Shown here piece by piece: positions 24,082-32,592 of a DNA stretch of 64,000 nt. The notes beneath the pieces are model-generated. The model was not told where the DNA came from and did not search any database. It saw only the letters and a list, made by a program, of their open reading frames with translations. This stretch comes from Micromonospora zamorensis (GTDB lineage Bacteria > Actinomycetota > Actinomycetes > Mycobacteriales > Micromonosporaceae), in NCBI RefSeq assembly GCF_900090275.1, contig NZ_LT607755.1:1116001-1180000 (forward strand). Reading direction: 5' to 3'. The translations under genes were made by a program, and so were the position numbers. Positions within the stretch are counted from its first letter, which is position 1; the number at the start of each line of letters is the position of its first letter.

Positions 24082-26149
24082 CAACACCCGCCGGAGCGTC
24101 CCGCCGGGCACCGCCCGCGACGGTGCAAGAGCATGGCGTTCCCGCAGCGCGGGCTGGGGAGCGGGTACGGCCAGCGGCTTGCTGACCGGGGTGCCGCTGC
24201 TCGGCGCCGCGGGACTCGCCCGGAGTCTCGATGTCGACCTGACCAGCGTGCTGACCGCGGTGATCGCCGCCGCGGTGGTCGGCGCGGCAGCGACCGTCGC
24301 GGTCGTGCAGCGGGTACCGCACCGCCATTCGGTACGCGCCGCGCTGCTCGCCGGCGCCGGGCTGGGCGCCGCGCTGCTGCTGGTGGTCAACGTCGCCGTC
24401 CCGGTGCCGGGGCTGCTCGCGCTCACCGCGCTCGGACTGCCCTGGGCGGTCCTGGTGGTGTCCGGCCGCGCGATCGCCGCCGCGACGGCCGCCCTGCGGT
24501 ACTGGCACGTGGGGCTGCTGAACGGGCTCGGCCTGGCCGCGCTGCTCGCCAGCGGCACGGGCGGCGGATCCGGTTACCACTGGGCGGCGGCGGGCGTCCT
24601 CGCGGCGCTCGGCGTGCTGGCCGGGGCGACCGCCGCGGAACTGCCGGGCGATGCCGGCTGGCCACCGGCGCTACGCACCCTGTTCGACAACGCCACCCGC
24701 CCACGCACCGCGCGTACCGCCGTGCTGGCCCAGGCCGGCCTCGGCATGATCGTGCCCGGCGCGCTGATCTTCGCCGTCGACGTGCTGCGCACCGGGTTCG
24801 GCCTCGGTCCGCGCGGCGCCGTCGGAGTCATCGGCGACGCGCTGCTCGCCGGGGCCGCGCTTGCGGTGCTCGTGCGCGGGGAGCGGGCGCTGCGCCTCGC
24901 CGTCGCCGCAGCCCCGGCCGGGTTGCTCGTCGCCGCCGGTGCCCTGTCCGTCGGGGCCACGGTCGGCGTCGTGCTGTTCGCATCCGGCCTGGCCGTCGCC
25001 GTCGGTGCGCTGGTCGCGCTCGCCGTCTCGGGCGAACGCATCGCCGCCGAGGTGCTCCACCCCGACGCCGGCCCCGCGTTCGTGGCGGCGACATCGGTGC
25101 TGTCCCTGGCCGGTGGCCTGGGCGGCGCCGGCCTGCTCGCCCTGCTCAACACCCGGTACGGCGCCGGTCCGGCGTTGGCGGTGGCCGCGGCGGCGGTGCT
25201 GGTCGGCGCCGGCTACGCCCGACGGCTCCGGCGCACCGCCGCCGCTGACGCCGAACGGTTGGCCCGGGTGCTCGCCGACGAGGCGGAGGTCGCCCGGCTA
25301 CGGCACAGCGGCGCACGTCCGGCCGCTCTCTCCTGCTCCGGCATCGACGCGGCGTACGGTCCGGTCCAGGTGCTCTACGACGCGGCCGTACGCGTCGGCG
25401 ACGGCGAGATGGTGGCGATCTGCGGCCCGAACGGGGTCGGCAAGACCACGTTCCTGCGGGTGCTCTCCGGCCTGCATCGCCCCGCAGCCGGGGTGGTCCG
25501 GCTCGGCGGGGCCGACGTGACCGCGCTGACCGCGCCCCGCCGGATCGAGCTCGGCATGTCCACGGTGGTCGGTCAGGCGGTGTTCGGCTCGCTCACCGTC
25601 ACCGAGAACCTGCGCATGCACGGCTACGCGCTGGGCCGGCGCAGCGACGCGGTGCACCGGGGGGTCGACGCGTCGTTCGCCGTCTTTCCCCGCCTCTACG
25701 AGCGGCGCGACCAGGTCGCCGCCACCCTGTCGGGCGGTGAGCGGCAACTGCTCGTGCTCGCCAAGACGCTGATCCAGCGCCCCCGGATGCTGCTGGTCGA
25801 CGAGTTGTCGCTCGGCCTGGCCCCGGTCGTCGTCGGCGGCCTGCTGGAGATGCTGCGCCGACTCAACGCGCTGGGCACCTCGGTGCTGGTGGTGGAGCAG
25901 TCCGTCAATGTGGCGCTGTCGCTGGCCGACCGGATCTACTTCATGGAGAAGGGTGCGATGGTCGCCGAGCACACCGCGGGCGAGCTGGCCGGTCAGCCGG
26001 ACCTGGTCCGGGCCCTGATGCTCGGCGGCCACGCGCCAGCCGAGGACACCGAGCCCGCGCCCCAGGCGCACGACACCGAGCCCGCGCCCCAGGCGCAGGA
26101 CGCGCCCACGTCGGAGGCCACCCCGGTGGACGGGGCGGTGATCCGATGA
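24068..26149 (+). CDS. Fusion: MFS-like membrane domain plus LivF-type ABC ATPase
   Basis: The protein has 693 residues, starting with TTG at 24068, which overlaps the receptor gene by 14 nt; no ATG or GTG offers a better start. Residues ~30-395 are a string of Ala/Gly/Leu/Val-rich helices (about 10-12) with an MFS-like feel. From ~420 to ~655 there is a complete ATPase: Walker A GPNGVGKTT near residue 452, signature LSGGERQ, Walker B MLLVDEL, then VLVVEQSVNVALSLADRIY, which is the LivF subtype. The tail carries a repeated EPAPQAxDTEPAPQAQ segment. It supplies one of the two ATPases of the importer. Attaching a many-helix membrane domain to LivF is unusual. Confidence 0.85.
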   Translation: MRPDDNTRRSVPPGTARDGARAWRSRSAGWGAGTASGLLTGVPLLGAAGLARSLDVDLTSVLTAVIAAAVVGAAATVAVVQRVPHRHSVRAALLAGAGLGAALLLVVNVAVPVPGLLALTALGLPWAVLVVSGRAIAAATAALRYWHVGLLNGLGLAALLASGTGGGSGYHWAAAGVLAALGVLAGATAAELPGDAGWPPALRTLFDNATRPRTARTAVLAQAGLGMIVPGALIFAVDVLRTGFGLGPRGAVGVIGDALLAGAALAVLVRGERALRLAVAAAPAGLLVAAGALSVGATVGVVLFASGLAVAVGALVALAVSGERIAAEVLHPDAGPAFVAATSVLSLAGGLGGAGLLALLNTRYGAGPALAVAAAAVLVGAGYARRLRRTAAADAERLARVLADEAEVARLRHSGARPAALSCSGIDAAYGPVQVLYDAAVRVGDGEMVAICGPNGVGKTTFLRVLSGLHRPAAGVVRLGGADVTALTAPRRIELGMSTVVGQAVFGSLTVTENLRMHGYALGRRSDAVHRGVDASFAVFPRLYERRDQVAATLSGGERQLLVLAKTLIQRPRMLLVDELSLGLAPVVVGGLLEMLRRLNALGTSVLVVEQSVNVALSLADRIYFMEKGAMVAEHTAGELAGQPDLVRALMLGGHAPAEDTEPAPQAHDTEPAPQAQDAPTSEATPVDGAVIR

Positions 26150-28956
26150 TCGGCGGTTTCGACGTCGGCCCGGACCGCATCGTGCTGGGCCTGTTCACCG
26201 GCCTCACGTACGGGCTGCTGGCGGTCGGGCTGGTGCTGGTCTACCGGTCCAGCCGGTTCGTCAACTTCGCACACGGCGCGGTCGGGGTGTTCGGCGCCGC
26301 CGTGCTCGGCCGGCTGGTCGGTGACGGGGTGCTGCCGTACTGGCTCGCCCTGCCGGTCGGGATGCTCGCCGCCGCCGCGGTCTCCGGCGCGATCGAGCTG
26401 AGCGTGGTCCGCCGGCTGCGGCACCGGCCCCGGGTGATCGGCATGATCGCCACCCTCGGGCTGTCCCAGTTCGTGCTCGTGCTCGCCCTGCTGGTGAACA
26501 GCTCGGGAGCCAGCGGCCCGGCGTTCCCGGCGCCGCCCGGCATGCCGTCGTTCACCATCGGCAACACCCCGGTCGGCCCGGCGTTCACCGCGATGCTGCT
26601 GCTCACTCCGGTGCTGCTGGTCGGGCTCGCCATGTTTCTCAAGCGCAGCCGGTTCGGGCTGGCGATCCGGGCCGCCGCCGACGCCCCCGACGCGGCCACC
26701 CTCAACGGCGTCACCGCGGCCCGGATGGCGACCCTCGCCTGGTCGATCGCCGGTGCCGTGGCCGCCTTCTCGGCGATCCTCATGGCGCCGACCCAGGGCA
26801 CCCAGTCGATTGAGTCGCTCGGCCCGGCCCTGCTGGTGCGGGGCCTCGCCGGCGCGGTGATCGCCCGGTTCTCCTCCGTCCCGATCGCGTTCGGCGCCTC
26901 GCTGGGCATCGGGGTGGGGGAGCAGATCCTGCTGTCCGGTCAGTCCAGCGGCGGCCTCGTGGAGCTGGCCCTGGTCGCGGTCATCCTGGTCGCGCTGCTG
27001 GCCCATCCGGTCCGCGCGCGCCGCGACGGCGAGGACGGCGGCTGGGGCCGGATCGGTGCGCCGCCGCTGCCCGCCGCCTACCAGCGGATCTGGCTGCTGC
27101 GCAACCTGGGCCGGGTCGTCGCCGGGGTGGGCTTTGCCGTCGCCGCCGTGCTGGCCTTCGTGATCAGCAATGAGACCGCCTCGGTGCTCATCGCGATCAT
27201 CGGCTTCACCCTGGTGGGCCTGTCGATCGGGCTGGTCACCGGTGTGGCCGGCGAGCTGTCCCTGGGCCAGTTCGCGTTCGCCGGCATCGGCGCCGCGGTG
27301 TCGGTGCAGGTCTCCGTGCGGACCGGCAACCTGTTCCTGGGGATCCTCGCCGGCTGCGCGGCGGCGGCGCTGGCCGCAGTCGCGGTCGGCGTGCCGGCGC
27401 TGCGCCTGCGCGGGCTCGCCCTCGCCGTCACCACGCTCGCCTTCGCGCTGGCCACCAGCACGTTCCTGCTGCGGCAGGGTTGGCTGCTCGGCGATGGCGC
27501 GCAGGTGCCCAAGCCGCGCATCCTCGGCCACACCTTCGACCTGGCCACCGACTACTACCTGTTCGCGCTGGTGGTGCTGCTGCTGGGCCTGTGGGTCACC
27601 GCCAACCTGCGCGCCGGCGCCTTCGGGCGGATCCTGGTGGCGCTGCGTGACAACGCCGACGCCGCCCGCGCGTTCACCGTCGCGGTGCCGGTGCGGGTCC
27701 TGCAGGCGTACGCGGTCGCGGGCGCGCTCGCCGGTCTCGGCGGGGCGGTGATCGGCCACGGGCAGAGCCAGCTCACCGTGAACACGTTCCCGGCGTCGGC
27801 CAGCATCGACGTCGTCGCCACAGTGGTGGTCGGCGGGATCACGCTGCTGGGCGGCCCGCTGCTCGGGGCGTTCCTGATCGTCGGCGTACCCGGATTCCTG
27901 GAACTGGACATCATCGGCCAGGCCGCGCTGACCCTGGTCTGGCTGGTCGTGGTGATCGCGCTGCCGGCCGGACTCGGCGGGCCGGTGCTGTGGCTGCGTG
28001 ACCGGATCGCCGCGCTGATCGCCCGCGGGCGCGACGCACCGACGCCGTCCGCCACCGAGGAGATGGGCGGGCCGGCGCAGGCCGCCAGCGGCGGTGGCCC
28101 GATCACGCTCCCGCCGCGCACCGTCCCGCTGCGACCGGCGGCGACCGGCGAGCCGCTGCTCTCGGTGCGGGAGGTGGCCCGCTCCTTCGGCGGCGTGCGG
28201 GCCGTCGCCGGGGCCAGCCTGGACGTCGCCGCCGGCGAGGTGGTCGGCATCATCGGCCCGAACGGCGCCGGCAAGACCACCCTGTTCGAAATCATCGCCG
28301 GCTTCACCCGCCCCGACCGGGGCGCGGTCCTGTTCGCCGGCCGCCCGGTCACCGGGCTGTCGCCGCAGCGGCGGGCCGGTCTCGGGCTGGTGCGCTCGTT
28401 CCAGGACGCCCGGCTCTTCGCCACCATGACGGTGCTGGAGACCGTCATGGTGGCAGGTGAACGCACCGCACCGACCAGCCTCGTCGCCGCGGCTCTTGGT
28501 GCCACCGGGCCGGACCAGGCCAAGCGCCACCGGGCCGAGGAACTTGTCACGCTGATGGGCCTGGCCCCGCTCGCCGATCGGTTGGTCGGGGAACTGTCCA
28601 CCGGCACCCGCCGGATCGTCGAGATCACCTGCCTGCTGGCGCTGGAGCCAGCGCTGCTGCTGCTCGACGAGCCCTCATCAGGAGTGTCCCAGACCGACGG
28701 CGTCGCGCTGGGCGAGGTGCTGCGCCGGATCCACGACGAACTCGGGGTCACCATGGTCATCATCGAGCACGACCTGCCGCTGCTCGCCCGGCTCGCCGAC
28801 CGCCTGGTCGCGATGGACGGCGGCCGGGTCATCGCCGACGGCACCCCGCAGGAGGTCCGCGCCCACCCCGACGTGGTCCGCTCCTACCTCGGCACCGACC
28901 ACGCCGCCGTCAACCGCTCCGGCGTGCCCGCTCAACGTACGACGGTGCCGTCGTGA
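26146..28956 (+). CDS. Fusion LivH-LivM-LivG: both permeases and one ATPase in one chain
   Basis: The protein has 936 residues; its ATG overlaps the previous stop. Residues 1-290 are a LivH-type permease (GLTYGLLAVGLVLVYRSSRF, then VNFAHGAVGVFGAAVLG). Residues ~300-610 are a LivM-type permease (GFTLVGLSIGLVTGVAGELS, LGQFAFAGIGAAV, and VIGHGQSQLTVN in the last third). Residues ~660-930 are a LivG ATPase with GPNGAGKTTLFEIIAGF near residue 703, signature LSTGTRRIVEI, Walker B LLLLDEPSSGVS, and VTMVIIEHDLPLLARLADR. Signature Gly-Gly is altered (STGT). With the two previous genes this gives a complete importer in three polypeptides, where five are usual. The operon continues with more surface proteins. 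Confidence 0.9.
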   Translation: MIGGFDVGPDRIVLGLFTGLTYGLLAVGLVLVYRSSRFVNFAHGAVGVFGAAVLGRLVGDGVLPYWLALPVGMLAAAAVSGAIELSVVRRLRHRPRVIGMIATLGLSQFVLVLALLVNSSGASGPAFPAPPGMPSFTIGNTPVGPAFTAMLLLTPVLLVGLAMFLKRSRFGLAIRAAADAPDAATLNGVTAARMATLAWSIAGAVAAFSAILMAPTQGTQSIESLGPALLVRGLAGAVIARFSSVPIAFGASLGIGVGEQILLSGQSSGGLVELALVAVILVALLAHPVRARRDGEDGGWGRIGAPPLPAAYQRIWLLRNLGRVVAGVGFAVAAVLAFVISNETASVLIAIIGFTLVGLSIGLVTGVAGELSLGQFAFAGIGAAVSVQVSVRTGNLFLGILAGCAAAALAAVAVGVPALRLRGLALAVTTLAFALATSTFLLRQGWLLGDGAQVPKPRILGHTFDLATDYYLFALVVLLLGLWVTANLRAGAFGRILVALRDNADAARAFTVAVPVRVLQAYAVAGALAGLGGAVIGHGQSQLTVNTFPASASIDVVATVVVGGITLLGGPLLGAFLIVGVPGFLELDIIGQAALTLVWLVVVIALPAGLGGPVLWLRDRIAALIARGRDAPTPSATEEMGGPAQAASGGGPITLPPRTVPLRPAATGEPLLSVREVARSFGGVRAVAGASLDVAAGEVVGIIGPNGAGKTTLFEIIAGFTRPDRGAVLFAGRPVTGLSPQRRAGLGLVRSFQDARLFATMTVLETVMVAGERTAPTSLVAAALGATGPDQAKRHRAEELVTLMGLAPLADRLVGELSTGTRRIVEITCLLALEPALLLLDEPSSGVSQTDGVALGEVLRRIHDELGVTMVIIEHDLPLLARLADRLVAMDGGRVIADGTPQEVRAHPDVVRSYLGTDHAAVNRSGVPAQRTTVPS

Positions 28957-29021
28957 GCCCGCTCCGCGTCGCCCCGCCACGTGCCCGTGCCGGCCTGCGC
29001 CGAACCTGTCAGGAGATCGCC

Positions 29022-29726
29022 GTGCGAACCTTCCGCCGCCGGGCGCTCACGCTCGCCGCCCTGCTCGCCACCAGCAGTGGCCTCGCCGTCGTGGCAGCAC
29101 CCCCGGCCGCGTTCGCCGCGCCGGCCCTCACCGTCAGCGTGACCACCGGGCTGACGGACAAGCAGCAGGTCATCGTCAACGGTTCGGGTTTCGCCCCGAA
29201 CCTGAAGCAGATCGCCGTCGGTCAGTGCGTCGCCGGCTTCAAGGGCCCGACCGACTGCAATCTGTCCGGCGGCGCCGCGTTCGTCAACGCCGACGGCAGC
29301 GGGAAGCTGCCCACGGTCACCCTGAAGCTGGCCCAGAAGTTCGGCGCGTTCGACTGCACCAAGCGCGAGTGCGTGGTCGCGGCGCAGATCCTGCCCACGA
29401 GCGGCAACGCCGACCAGGTCGAGGCCAACAAGGTCTCGGTGACGTTGACGTTCGGCAAGAAGCCGGCGCAGAAGCCCGCACCGGCAACCCCGTCCGCGAC
29501 CCCAGCCGCGCCGGCGGCACCCTCGGCCACACCGGCCGCCACCACCTCACCCCCGACCGGGCCGGCGGGCGCCGCCGGCACATCGGCCCCGACGCTGGTC
29601 AACGCCAACCGGGTGAACGCCGGCCCGGACCGGTACGCCGTCACCGTGCTGGTCGGCTCCGGCCTGCTGTTGCTCTGCATCGGCCTGCTCGTGCTGATGC
29701 CCTACCGGAACCGGAGGTCCTCATGA
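29022..29726 (+). CDS. Neocarzinostatin-family surface protein, membrane anchored
   Basis: The protein has 234 residues from the GTG at 29022, set by CAGGAGATC and by the signal peptide MRTFRRRALTLAALLATSSG (cleaved near AFAAP). The mature ~110-residue domain has the neocarzinostatin pattern: VIVNGSGFAPNLKQIAVGQC, TDCNLSGGAAFVNADGSGKL, then DCTKRECVVAAQIL with paired cysteines. A Pro/Ala/Thr linker and one C-terminal helix with a basic tail (VLVGSGLLLLCIGLLVLMPY) anchor it. Classical members bind a hydrophobic chromophore in a groove of this fold. In this operon it could hold a hydrophobic substrate for the receptor; that is inference. The start lies 65 bp after the permease gene. Confidence 0.75.
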   Translation: MRTFRRRALTLAALLATSSGLAVVAAPPAAFAAPALTVSVTTGLTDKQQVIVNGSGFAPNLKQIAVGQCVAGFKGPTDCNLSGGAAFVNADGSGKLPTVTLKLAQKFGAFDCTKRECVVAAQILPTSGNADQVEANKVSVTLTFGKKPAQKPAPATPSATPAAPAAPSATPAATTSPPTGPAGAAGTSAPTLVNANRVNAGPDRYAVTVLVGSGLLLLCIGLLVLMPYRNRRSS

Positions 29727-31099
29727 CCCGACGTCGTTTCCCCGTCCGGATGGCAGCGCCCGCGCTCGTCCTGGCGCCGCTGCTGCTGACGATCCCAGCG
29801 GCGGCCCCCGCCCGGGCGGCGCCACCGGCCGCGGCGATCGGTCCCACGGCCGCGACGCTGGGCTGCCGGCTCTACTTCAACGACGCCGGCACCGGCAGCT
29901 CGCCGACGGTCTGGCAGGACACCTTCACCCTGACCCAGTCGCCGGCCGAGCCGAAGGTCGGCGACACGGTGACCGTCACACTCACCGCGCCCACCGGCCC
30001 CGACAACGGGCCGGTGGGGCTGAACGCCGGTGACGTTCCGGTGAACGTCACGCTGGCCCTGGGCGGTTCGCTCTCCGGCAGCGCGACGCTGCGGATGTCC
30101 TCGTACCCCGCGCGGGCCGTCGCCCCGGCGCAACCGCTCGGCCCGATCACCGCGACCGGCACCTACTTCGCCGCCGCGGCCGGGGCGGCGACGCTCACCG
30201 TCGGCCGGGTCACCTTCGCCAACGCCTCGGCCACGACGCACTGCTCGGCGGCCGGCGACCGCGACCACAAGGCCGCACCGGTGCCGACCTCTATCGTGGA
30301 GAGCTTCACCGTCGGCGGTACCGGCACCGCGACCCCACCGCCGAGCCCGTCCGCCTCCGCAACGCCGCCGCCCTCCGCGAAACCGTCGCCGTCGCTCCCG
30401 CCGTCCGCGACGGACGACCCGCCGCCGACGGCAACCGACGAGGTCGACACGTCGGCCCAACCCTTCGGCCCGAAAAGCGTGAAGCTGAACTGCAAGACGC
30501 TGAGCAGCCTCTCGACGTGGACCGCCACGCACACGCTGAGCATGTCGCCCAGCAACCCCGGTCGGGGTGCCAAGGTGACGGTGAGCCTGAAGTTCTCAGC
30601 CGGCCCGAAGAGCGGACCGGTGCCTGTCGGCGCCGGTGACCTGGTGCCCAAGGCGACCGTCAAGGTCGGCGGGGTGGGCAGCGGCACGGTCAACCTGACG
30701 GGCCCGGCGTACGGCGCGATCGACGCCAACGCGATACTGCCCGGCGCGACGCTGACCGGGACCTACACCACCTCGCAGGCGGGCCTGGTCAGTCTGACGG
30801 TCACCAACGTCGTCTTCGATCACCCGCAGGTCGACACCGAGTGCAACGCCGGCGCCGATCCGGTCACCGGCCCGAAGGAGACGTCGATCGTCGCCAAGTT
30901 CACGGTGAAGTCGCGGGCCGCGACCGACGACGAGGGCGAAGGCGGTGGCGGTGGCAACGGCGACGGTGGTGGGTCGCTCCCGACCACGGGCGAGGGGGGC
31001 GTGACGACGCTGATACTGCTCTGGTCGAGCGCGGCGCTCCTGCTCGGTGTCGGTCTGGTCGTGGTGCTGCCGAGGCGTCGCCGTCTGCTGCGCAGCTGA
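29723..31099 (+). CDS. LPXTG surface protein with two copies of the LGCRLYF-type domain
   Basis: The protein has 458 residues; its ATG overlaps the previous stop. The signal peptide ends near ARAAP. The first domain (about 45-190) nearly repeats the N-terminal domain of the WxL protein at 18782 (LGCRLYFNDAGTGSSP, then CSAAGDRDHK and PTSIVESFTV). A Pro/Ser linker leads to a second, diverged copy (VKLNCKTLSSLSTWTA ... ETSIVAKFTVK). The end has a sortase-like signal: SLPTTGEGG, a hydrophobic helix and PRRRRLLRS. It is therefore probably covalently fixed to the wall. Last gene of the operon; a strong terminator follows. Probably displays substrate-binding domains outside the wall (inferred). Confidence 0.75.
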   Translation: MTRRRFPVRMAAPALVLAPLLLTIPAAAPARAAPPAAAIGPTAATLGCRLYFNDAGTGSSPTVWQDTFTLTQSPAEPKVGDTVTVTLTAPTGPDNGPVGLNAGDVPVNVTLALGGSLSGSATLRMSSYPARAVAPAQPLGPITATGTYFAAAAGAATLTVGRVTFANASATTHCSAAGDRDHKAAPVPTSIVESFTVGGTGTATPPPSPSASATPPPSAKPSPSLPPSATDDPPPTATDEVDTSAQPFGPKSVKLNCKTLSSLSTWTATHTLSMSPSNPGRGAKVTVSLKFSAGPKSGPVPVGAGDLVPKATVKVGGVGSGTVNLTGPAYGAIDANAILPGATLTGTYTTSQAGLVSLTVTNVVFDHPQVDTECNAGADPVTGPKETSIVAKFTVKSRAATDDEGEGGGGGNGDGGGSLPTTGEGGVTTLILLWSSAALLLGVGLVVVLPRRRRLLRS

Positions 31100-31108
31100 A
31101 CCGGCGAA

Positions 31109-31144
31109 CGGCGCGGGCCGGGGATGCTGCCCCGGCCCGCGCCG
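31109..31144. terminator. Bidirectional terminator between convergent operons
   Basis: A perfect 15-bp inverted repeat (31109-31123 with 31130-31144) around a six-base loop, between the end of the surface/ABC operon and the end of the minus-strand operon. There is no long T-run on either side, as is usual in high-GC actinomycetes. Confidence 0.75.
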
Positions 31145-31168
31145 CTTGCGTTTGCCGACAGCGCCGTG

Positions 31169-31912
31169 TCAGTGCTCGCGCAGCAGGGAACCGGCGCCGT
31201 ACACCTTGTCGGTGATCCCGTTCTCGCGCAGCGCCATCCACCAGGTCGCCGCGTTGATGGCGATCACCGGCTTGCCGAGCCAGCGCTCGGCCTCGTCGGC
31301 CAGCCCGACCATCGACAGGTTGGTGCCGCATTGGACCAGGGCGTCGACGTCCGGGCCGTCCACGGCCAGCAGCGCCCGGCGCAACTCGTCCTCCGGAACG
31401 TGGGCGATGGAGACCGCGGTCGGGCACTTGAGTCCCTCGATCGCGGCCACCTCGAAGCCGATCTCGGAGAAGAACTGCACGACGTTCGTGTCGCCGATCG
31501 GTTGGTACGGTGTGACCACGCCGATGCGGCGTGCGCCGTAGAGGCGCAGTGCCCGCTCACACGCCTCCGCGCCGGTCGCCACCTCCAGCCCGGTGATCGC
31601 CTTGATCTGGGCGACGAACTGCCGGTTGCCCTCGACGCCGCCCCAGAACGTCTCGGCGGACATGCCCATCACCATGTAGTCGGGCTCGCAGGTCAGCACC
31701 CGCTCGCAGGCCCCGCCGATCTCGTCGCGGATCTGGGTCAGGAGGTTCTCGAAGTTGCCGTCGCTGGAGAGGTCCTGGTCGCGGATGTGGATCCGGGAGA
31801 AGTGCGCGGTCACCCCGGGCACTGTCATCCGGTAGAAGTCCGGCTCCACGATGGTGTTGGTCGACGGGGCGATGACGCCGAACTTGCGGCGCCAGCCGAG
31901 CGCGTCGGTCAT
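31169..31912 (-). CDS. Maleate isomerase/arylmalonate decarboxylase-family enzyme
   Basis: The protein has 247 residues; its ATG at 31912 overlaps the previous stop. It belongs to the Asp/Glu racemase superfamily: FGVIAPSTNTIVEPDFY at the N-terminus, MGMSAETFWGG after the first catalytic strand, GARRIGVVTPYQPIGD, and VQCGTNLS with the C-terminal catalytic cysteine. Maleate isomerases use two cysteines. Here the N-terminal position reads MGMSAE with no Cys, so one-cysteine chemistry (isomerisation by another route, or decarboxylation as in arylmalonate decarboxylase) is possible. It is the last gene of the nine-gene operon with the Rieske and RCCR-like proteins. It could act on a maleate-type ring fragment; that is a hypothesis. 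Confidence 0.78.
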   Translation of the reverse strand: MTDALGWRRKFGVIAPSTNTIVEPDFYRMTVPGVTAHFSRIHIRDQDLSSDGNFENLLTQIRDEIGGACERVLTCEPDYMVMGMSAETFWGGVEGNRQFVAQIKAITGLEVATGAEACERALRLYGARRIGVVTPYQPIGDTNVVQFFSEIGFEVAAIEGLKCPTAVSIAHVPEDELRRALLAVDGPDVDALVQCGTNLSMVGLADEAERWLGKPVIAINAATWWMALRENGITDKVYGAGSLLREH

Positions 31913-32592
31913 GAGCGGACGGCTCCTTCCTGGGCGGGGGTCGGGTGGGACGTGGTCGAGGCCGGGTGGTGAGCGCGCACGGTCAGCCACGCCGCGGCCA
32001 GCAGCGCCGCCTGTCCGAGGGTGTTGGTGCCCTGCTCCACCCACTGCATGGCCAGGGTTTCGTGATCGGGGTGGTTGCGCAGCGGCACCAGCAGCAGCAC
32101 GCAGGCCAGCCCGGCGACGTAGAGCGCCACCGCGCCCCAGGCACGCCGCCGGCCGGCGATGATCGCGGCCAGGACGCTGACGGTGGTCACGCCCGTGGTG
32201 GCGAGGGCGAAGATGGGGGCGAAGATGGCGTACGCGGCGGCCACGCCGGCGGTCACGGCCAGCACGGCGGCGAACGGCCACCACGGCACGCTACGCCCGC
32301 GCAGCGCGCTCGCCAGGCCCCAGATCAGCCCGACCGCGCCGACCGCCATCAGCGGGAACAGCGCCGCCTCCAGCCAGGGCAGGTCGATCGAGAATCCGGC
32401 CAGCAGCAACTTCCAGGTCGACTTGGCCAGGCCGCCGAGGCCGATCAGGACGGCGCTGACGCGGGCGACCGGGCCCACTTGCGGCACGACCCGGGCGGCC
32501 ACGCTGGCCAGGATCCAGAACCCGACCAGCGCCAGACCGGTCGGCACGAAGTCCTCCAGCGCGAGGACGACGGTGTAGTCGCTGCCGTTCAC
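31909..32592 (-). CDS. Polytopic membrane protein of unknown function
   Basis: The protein has 227 residues from a GTG that overlaps the SDR stop (GTGA). About six or seven hydrophobic helices are visible, including LALVGFWILASVAARVVP, AVGAVGLIWGLASAL, PFAAVLAVTAGVAAAYAIF and LYVAGLACVLLLVPL. The ends are short and polar. I do not recognise the family. Full translational coupling on both sides (GTGA and ATGA) ties it to the pathway enzymes, so it may transport an intermediate or hold the oxygenase at the membrane. No conserved heme- or metal-ligand pattern is obvious. Confidence 0.65.
   Translation of the reverse strand: MNGSDYTVVLALEDFVPTGLALVGFWILASVAARVVPQVGPVARVSAVLIGLGGLAKSTWKLLLAGFSIDLPWLEAALFPLMAVGAVGLIWGLASALRGRSVPWWPFAAVLAVTAGVAAAYAIFAPIFALATTGVTTVSVLAAIIAGRRRAWGAVALYVAGLACVLLLVPLRNHPDHETLAMQWVEQGTNTLGQAALLAAAWLTVRAHHPASTTSHPTPAQEGAVRS

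Noticed and set aside
25993..28530. An 845-codon open frame on the minus strand, opposite the LivHMG fusion
   Set aside because: It is composed of repetitive Gly/Asp/Gln/Arg-rich codons with no motif, and the plus strand carries a complete LivH-LivM-LivG reading. It is a shadow of high third-position GC.
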